Below, in pieces: positions 6,429 to 10,444 of a stretch of 10,444 bases of DNA (positions within the stretch are counted from its first letter, which is position 1; each line of letters opens with the position of its first letter). The DNA lies in assembly GCA_018714685.1 (NCBI GenBank), contig DVNC01000017.1, forward strand, positions 1-10,444, given 5' to 3'. Below the pieces are notes generated by a model that saw only the letters and a program-made list of their open reading frames with translations, searched no databases and was not told the origin of the DNA. The DNA comes from Scatocola faecipullorum (GTDB lineage Bacteria > Pseudomonadota > Alphaproteobacteria > RF32 > CAG-239). The translations under genes were made by a program, and so were the position numbers.

Positions 6429-8108
6429 GTGTCGACGAATACGCGAAATTTAAGTTCCATTCTTGAGCTGAGCGATTTAATGCTGGCAGAGGCCAACCAT
6501 GCCGAAATCGTCGAAAAAATAATGGATACCGCCGCCGACATGTGTGACGCGGACGGCTGGTTTTTCTACAATGTCAATGATGATAAGTTTCTGACCCTTT
6601 CATACAGCGTCAACAAAAGCCTGAAAATCACCCGCCGCGGCTCAGACAATCTGGTCTATGCTCCGACCGTTTTTCTGCCCGAAATCAAAAACCAGCCGCA
6701 GAAATCCATTGCCGCCGCCTGTTTTTTCAGCAAAGGCGTCATTAATTCCAATAACATCTACGCCGACAATAAATTTGACAACAGTTTTTTCGCCGAGTTT
6801 GACGAAGACAACAATTATGCCACCGTCTCCGTTCTCAGCATTCCGGTAACCACCCGCCGCGGCTACGTTGTCGGCATTGCACAGTTTGTCAATCCGCGGG
6901 ACGAAAGCGGACGCACCCTGACCTTTACGCTGGACACCCAGAAAAACACCATTTCAATCTGCAAGCTCATCGGTCTTCTGCTGGAAAACAAAATGCTTAA
7001 TGAGGCCTACGGACAGTTGCTGGAATCTTTCATTGAAGTTCTGGCCCGGGCCATTGACGCCAAATCGCCTTATACCGGAGCCCACTGCCAGCGCGTGCCC
7101 GTTATTGCCCGCCTGCTGGCTACCGCCGCCGTTCAGGAAGACAGCGGCCCGCTGCGTGACTTTGAAATGAGCGGCGACGACTGGTACACGCTGCATATTG
7201 CCTCCTGGCTGCATGATTGCGGCAAAGTCACAACACCGGAATATATCGTTGACAAAGCCACCAAGCTGGAAACCATCTACAACCGCATTCATGAAATACG
7301 CAGCCGCTTTGAGATTCTGCGCCGCGACGCACATATCGACTACCTGAAAAAGCGCCTGGCCAATACGGACACGCCGGAGAACCTGCAGGCCGAATTTGTC
7401 GCCAAAGTCAGACAGCTGGAAAAAGATTACGATTTTATCGCCCAGTGCAACATCGGCGATAAAGACATGACCGAGCGTGACTTTGCCGAACTGGACAGGA
7501 TTTCCCGCATCACCTTCACCCGTTACTTCAACCGTATGAAAGGGCTCTCCTGGGCAGAACGCGACCACATCAAAAACCCTGAAATTTACGAACAGCCGGG
7601 TGTTGAAAATCTTCTTCAGGACCGGGGCGACCTGCTCTTTGACCAATATAACCGCGGCGAACTCTATAACCTGAAAATCCCGCACGGAACCATCAACAAA
7701 GAGGAACGGGAAAAGATCAACGAACACATTGTTGTCACCATCGATATGCTCAAGGCTCTGCCTTTCCCTAAAGAACTCTCAAAAGTCGTTGAATATGCCG
7801 GCGCCCACCACGAGCGCATAGACGGCAAAGGCTATCCCAACGGCCTAACCGGCGACCAAATGTCCATTCCTGCCAAAATTATGGCCATTGCCGACATTTT
7901 TGAAGCGCTTACCGCCAACGACCGCCCATATAAAGAGCCGAAAAAACTCTCGGAAGTTCTGGCCATTATGCGCGACATGAAAAACAACGGACATATCGAC
8001 CCCGACCTTTACAAGGTTTTCATCACCAGCAAAGTTTACTTGGACTACGCCGAGCAATATATTTCACCGGAACAGATTGATGAAATCAACCCCGATGACT
8101 ATTTATAA
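6429..8108 (+). CDS. GAF and HD-GYP domain protein, predicted cyclic-di-GMP phosphodiesterase
   Basis: A cytoplasmic signalling enzyme expected to hydrolyse cyclic-di-GMP. With the GTG start it has 559 residues. Residues about 10-190 form a GAF-like sensor domain, followed by a helical linker and an HD-GYP domain. Metal and active-site residues are intact: His219 in GAHCQRV, His262-Asp263 in HDCGK, His433 in NEHIVV, His460-His461 in HHE, the signature DGKGYP at 465-470, and Asp498 in ANDRPY. The interval between HDCGK and the next His is about 167 residues, far longer than in a standard HD-GYP domain. It holds a charged, helical insert. GTG 6429 is preferred to the ATG at 6384, because only the former has a Shine-Dalgarno (AAGGAGG) and the extra 15 residues look like translated leader. 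It follows the DUF2336 gene by 64 bases and precedes gloB by 25. The ligand sensed by the GAF domain cannot be read from sequence. Confidence 0.93.
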   Translation: MSTNTRNLSSILELSDLMLAEANHAEIVEKIMDTAADMCDADGWFFYNVNDDKFLTLSYSVNKSLKITRRGSDNLVYAPTVFLPEIKNQPQKSIAAACFFSKGVINSNNIYADNKFDNSFFAEFDEDNNYATVSVLSIPVTTRRGYVVGIAQFVNPRDESGRTLTFTLDTQKNTISICKLIGLLLENKMLNEAYGQLLESFIEVLARAIDAKSPYTGAHCQRVPVIARLLATAAVQEDSGPLRDFEMSGDDWYTLHIASWLHDCGKVTTPEYIVDKATKLETIYNRIHEIRSRFEILRRDAHIDYLKKRLANTDTPENLQAEFVAKVRQLEKDYDFIAQCNIGDKDMTERDFAELDRISRITFTRYFNRMKGLSWAERDHIKNPEIYEQPGVENLLQDRGDLLFDQYNRGELYNLKIPHGTINKEEREKINEHIVVTIDMLKALPFPKELSKVVEYAGAHHERIDGKGYPNGLTGDQMSIPAKIMAIADIFEALTANDRPYKEPKKLSEVLAIMRDMKNNGHIDPDLYKVFITSKVYLDYAEQYISPEQIDEINPDDYL

Positions 8109-8133
8109 ATAAGACACTGACGGAGAAACAAGC

Positions 8134-8859
8134 ATGAGTAACTTAAGAATTGAACCAGTTCTGTGCCGGGCCGGCACCATGGACAATTACGCCTGGCTGC
8201 TCACCGATGAAGAAACGGGACAAAGCGCCGTGGTTGACCCCTCCGAAGCGGCGCCGATTATTGCCAGATGCAAAGAATTGGGCATCAAACCGCAATATAT
8301 CTTCAACACCCATCACCATTACGACCATACCGACGCCAACCTGGAACTGAAAGCGCTTTACGGCGCACAGGTTGTCGGCGGAGCAGCCGACCTCAACCGT
8401 ATTCCGGGCATAGACATCGGCCTGAATGACGGAGATACGTTCAGCCTCGGCAGCTCCCGCGCCGAAATTATCCGCGCTGACGGCCATACCATCGGCCATA
8501 TTCTGTGGTATTTTCCTGAAGCTAAAGCCCTCTTCACCGGCGACACGCTGTTTAACCTTTGCATCGGCGGTCTGTTTGAAGGCAGCGCCGAACAAATGTT
8601 TGCCACACTGAATAAAATCAAAGAACTCCCGAACGACGTCAAATTCTATCCCGGTCATGAATATACCATTCACGGCATCGGCTTCGCTCAATACTTCAAC
8701 CCCAACAGCCAGCTGCTTAAACAATATGTGGAAGAGGCCATGGGCAAAATCAAACAGGGAAAACCGGTCGCACCGGTAACCCTCGGTCTGGAAAAACACT
8801 GCAATCCTTATCTTCAGGCCGTCACCCCTGCCAGTCTGAACAAACTCTGCAGCATGTAG
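8134..8859 (+). CDS. gloB: Glyoxalase II-like hydrolase (hydroxyacylglutathione hydrolase, metallo-beta-lactamase fold)
   Basis: Expected to hydrolyse S-lactoylglutathione to lactate and glutathione, the second step of methylglyoxal detoxification in the cytoplasm. The binuclear metal site is complete: His60, His62, Asp64 and His65 in THHHYDH, His118 in DGHTIGH, Asp137 in FTGDTLF and His175 in PGHEY. The LFEGSAEQM block and the late TLGLEKHCNPYL block identify the GloB branch of the fold. Two points differ from typical GloB. The usual CGR or CGK before the F/Y-EG motif is replaced by IGG. The 241-residue protein also ends soon after NPYL, without the basic LRxxKD-type tail. Both regions contact glutathione in known enzymes, so a different thiol substrate is possible. 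GGAG at 8122-8125 sits 8 bases before the ATG. It is probably co-transcribed with the HD-GYP gene, 25 bases upstream. Confidence 0.9.
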   Translation: MSNLRIEPVLCRAGTMDNYAWLLTDEETGQSAVVDPSEAAPIIARCKELGIKPQYIFNTHHHYDHTDANLELKALYGAQVVGGAADLNRIPGIDIGLNDGDTFSLGSSRAEIIRADGHTIGHILWYFPEAKALFTGDTLFNLCIGGLFEGSAEQMFATLNKIKELPNDVKFYPGHEYTIHGIGFAQYFNPNSQLLKQYVEEAMGKIKQGKPVAPVTLGLEKHCNPYLQAVTPASLNKLCSM

Positions 8860-8865
8860 AAAAAA

Positions 8866-8918
8866 TTAGACAAAATTATTTTTTTATGATAGTATTATCT
8901 CATATCTAACTATCAGGA
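8866..8918 (+). promoter_or_regulatory. Candidate promoter with an inverted repeat before the 487-residue gene
   Basis: TAGACA (8867-8872) could be a -35 box (5 of 6), with TAGTAT (8890-8895, 17-base spacing, 4 of 6) as a weak -10. TATGAT (8885-8890) is a better -10 but lies too close. An inverted repeat, TGATAGT (8887-8893) and ACTATCA (8909-8915) separated by 15 bases, spans the proposed -10 and transcription start and touches the AGGA ribosome binding site (8915-8918). It may be an operator or a weak leader hairpin. No terminator for gloB is visible. Confidence 0.35.
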
Positions 8919-8928
8919 CGATTGGCAC

Positions 8929-10392
8929 ATGAAAGTTCTATCCAAAGCCGAAAGGGAAAACCAATATCGCAAACAAGCCGACGCGGCCACCCGCAAAGCT
9001 GCCTCGCCGAACACGGACAAGCGGCAGGCAACCCTCCGGAAAATAAAGGAACGGCTGCAACAGCTGAACTACGTCATTAACGACGAAAAAGCTTTGGAAG
9101 AAATCATCCGCGATGACAATAAACTGAACCTGGATAAAATCGGCATTCTGAGCGAAAGAGGCATCATTTCGCTCAACGAAAAAGAACTGGAAGCCGAAAC
9201 GCCGCAGATTGAATTTTCTTTTGACAAGCATAATCCGACTTTTGAAGACGCATACACGGATTCTTTCGCTTCCGGACAGCCGCTTCTGTCCCAAACCGAG
9301 GAACTGCGCCCTGCTCCCAAAATCAAAATCTTCAGCATCAGCGAAGAATTGCCCGAACTTCCGCAATCCAGAGAAAGACAAACGCCTGCCTCCCGGACTG
9401 CCGAATCAAACGAATCCAATACGCGGCAGGAAAACGACACCGCCCGAACCACCCGCAGAATAGATGAGCTGCTTGCCCATCGCGAGCAAAAAAACAAAAC
9501 GGCCCCAAAGGAAGACACACCGCCGGCCCCGGCAAAAGAAACCGCTCCCGAAAAGAAAGAAAAACCCGAAGCTTCCGATCACTCCGAAGAACCCTCATGG
9601 ATTAAGGGCTATCCCGCTTCACTGAAAAAATGGTGCGAAACCGCCGTTGATAAAAAAACCGGAGAACCCAAACGCGAAATTAAAGAAGTTCGGGTGCAAA
9701 CCGATGAAAACCGGGAACCTGCGTCCGTGGAAATCGAAGTCCGCCCGTTGAGCCCGATTGCCCGCAAACGCGGCGATGCCGGCGCTGTCTATATGGTGAA
9801 AAAAGCGCCGCAGCCGGATAAAATCGACGTCACCGTCAAAAACCCCGAAGCCGGCAAACCGCTCAGCTACGACTACTTTTACGCCTTGGTCAAAGCCGCC
9901 CGCGACAACGGAGCCGACACCATTGAATTCAACAATATTCGTACGCCGGAATTCCGTGACAAACTGCTGGCCGCCGCTCTGCAATTTAAAATGAAATTAA
10001 AGAACCCGCCCGGCGTCATCAATTTGGAAGCCGAACATCTGCAAAGCATACCGCCCGGCTGCCGCCAATACCTGACCAAACATAACGAAGCGGCCAAAAA
10101 GGCGCTGCAAAAAATGGGCCGGGAAATAGTCCCCGAAAAAGGAACCAAATTCGGCCAAGGGCCCAAAGCAGAAGAACGGACACATACCGAAAAAGTCTTC
10201 ATCGAATCAACGCAGATGGAAGAAAAACTCGCCAAAACCGAAAGATTTATGCGGCAGCAGGAAAAACGGGTCAATTCCCCTTCAACCGCCGAATATGACC
10301 AAAATCCGGAACGCGGCAACCGTGACCCGTCCAAACGCAACAATAAAAGAAACAGAAAAACATTCAGCTATCACAAAGGTAAAGAGATATAA
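8929..10392 (+). CDS. Highly charged 487-residue orphan protein with a basic C-terminal tail
   Basis: I do not recognise this gene with confidence. It has no signal peptide or membrane helix and is rich in Lys, Glu, Arg and Pro. Residues 1-90 look helical (KERLQQLNYVIN, KALEEIIRD). Residues 145-225 are low-complexity and probably disordered (Pro/Glu/Lys/Thr). Residues about 225-300 may be a small beta-rich unit (IKEVRVQTDE, VEIEVRPLSP). Residues about 312-400 form the most ordered-looking part, with SYDYFYALVKAARDNGADTI followed by TPEFRDKLLAAAL. This last pattern loosely recalls the LPD7-type accessory domain seen with large polyvalent and relaxase proteins, which I cannot verify. Residues 450-487 are very basic and Asn-rich (KRNNKRNRK), fitting nucleic-acid binding. 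The ATG at 8929 has AGGA ten bases upstream, and a strong terminator follows the stop. Codon use resembles its neighbours, so there is no sign of recent transfer. Confidence 0.85.
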   Translation: MKVLSKAERENQYRKQADAATRKAASPNTDKRQATLRKIKERLQQLNYVINDEKALEEIIRDDNKLNLDKIGILSERGIISLNEKELEAETPQIEFSFDKHNPTFEDAYTDSFASGQPLLSQTEELRPAPKIKIFSISEELPELPQSRERQTPASRTAESNESNTRQENDTARTTRRIDELLAHREQKNKTAPKEDTPPAPAKETAPEKKEKPEASDHSEEPSWIKGYPASLKKWCETAVDKKTGEPKREIKEVRVQTDENREPASVEIEVRPLSPIARKRGDAGAVYMVKKAPQPDKIDVTVKNPEAGKPLSYDYFYALVKAARDNGADTIEFNNIRTPEFRDKLLAAALQFKMKLKNPPGVINLEAEHLQSIPPGCRQYLTKHNEAAKKALQKMGREIVPEKGTKFGQGPKAEERTHTEKVFIESTQMEEKLAKTERFMRQQEKRVNSPSTAEYDQNPERGNRDPSKRNNKRNRKTFSYHKGKEI

Positions 10393-10402
10393 ATTGAAAA
10401 CA

Positions 10403-10432
10403 AAACCCCGCCGGATGAAAACGGCGGGGTTT
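10403..10432 (+). terminator. Rho-independent terminator after the 487-residue gene
   Basis: CCCCGCCG (10406-10413) pairs with CGGCGGGG (10422-10429) around an 8-base loop, and three A/T pairs extend the stem to 11 bp. The T-rich tail (TTTCTT, 10430-10435) is interrupted by one C. It starts 10 bases after the stop codon, closing the transcript. Confidence 0.9.
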
Positions 10433-10444
10433 CTTAAAGCGGAA

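Noticed and set aside
6954..7727. 257-codon open frame on the - strand inside the HD-GYP gene
   Set aside because: It is antisense to conserved HD-GYP coding sequence. Its Phe/Val/Gly-rich composition is the usual reverse complement of Glu/Lys/Asn/Ala-rich codons.
8143..8799. 218-codon open frame on the - strand opposite gloB
   Set aside because: It is antisense to a gene with a complete metal-binding motif set and has no independent support.
1..10444. Mobile element, CRISPR array, attachment site or prophage module
   Set aside because: No transposase, integrase, repeat-spacer pattern, tRNA or flanking direct repeat was seen, and codon use is similar across the genes.

Overview
The window reads like a chromosomal segment of an uncultured alphaproteobacterium, possibly one of the host-associated, AT-leaning lineages. 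The lineage call is an inference. It rests on an Nfu protein with the Nfu_N plus NifU domain layout, on DUF2333 and DUF2336 proteins (families I associate mainly with Alphaproteobacteria), and on murJ lying close to nfu. That order resembles the murJ-trpS-usp-nfu neighbourhood I recall from other alphaproteobacteria. No tRNA, rRNA, CRISPR array, insertion sequence or phage module is visible. Nearly every gene is on the + strand, and intergenic gaps are short and AT-rich.

Left part (1-1046): the 3' end of a cysteine- and tyrosine-rich, probably exported protein runs into a strong hairpin terminator at 438-467. Facing it on the - strand is a 110-residue orphan gene (505-837) with a good ribosome binding site and a near-consensus promoter (885-913). 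The shared terminator has a T-tract on both sides and can serve both convergent genes.

Middle part (1047-5154): four tightly packed or overlapping genes form one probable operon: the lipid II flippase murJ, a membrane-anchored DUF2333 protein, an Fe-S carrier of the Nfu type, and an exported Bax-like N-acetylglucosaminidase. Three of the four point to the cell envelope and peptidoglycan (export of the precursor, an anchored protein of unknown role, and cleavage of the polymer).

Right part (5155-10444): a DUF2336 helical-repeat protein is followed by a GAF plus HD-GYP protein, predicted to be a cyclic-di-GMP phosphodiesterase with a large insert in its HD-GYP domain. Next is a glyoxalase II-type metallo-beta-lactamase-fold hydrolase. 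Last is a 487-residue, highly charged orphan protein with a low-complexity middle and a very basic tail, closed by a GC-rich terminator (10403-10432). The HD-GYP gene probably starts at GTG 6429, behind a strong Shine-Dalgarno sequence, and not at the ATG at 6384.

I did not find a clearly new multi-gene system such as a defence island or biosynthetic cluster. The best leads are the orphan proteins at both ends, the GloB-like enzyme lacking residues normally used to hold glutathione, the HD-GYP insert, and the coupling of an uncharacterised DUF2333 protein to murJ and a glucosaminidase.
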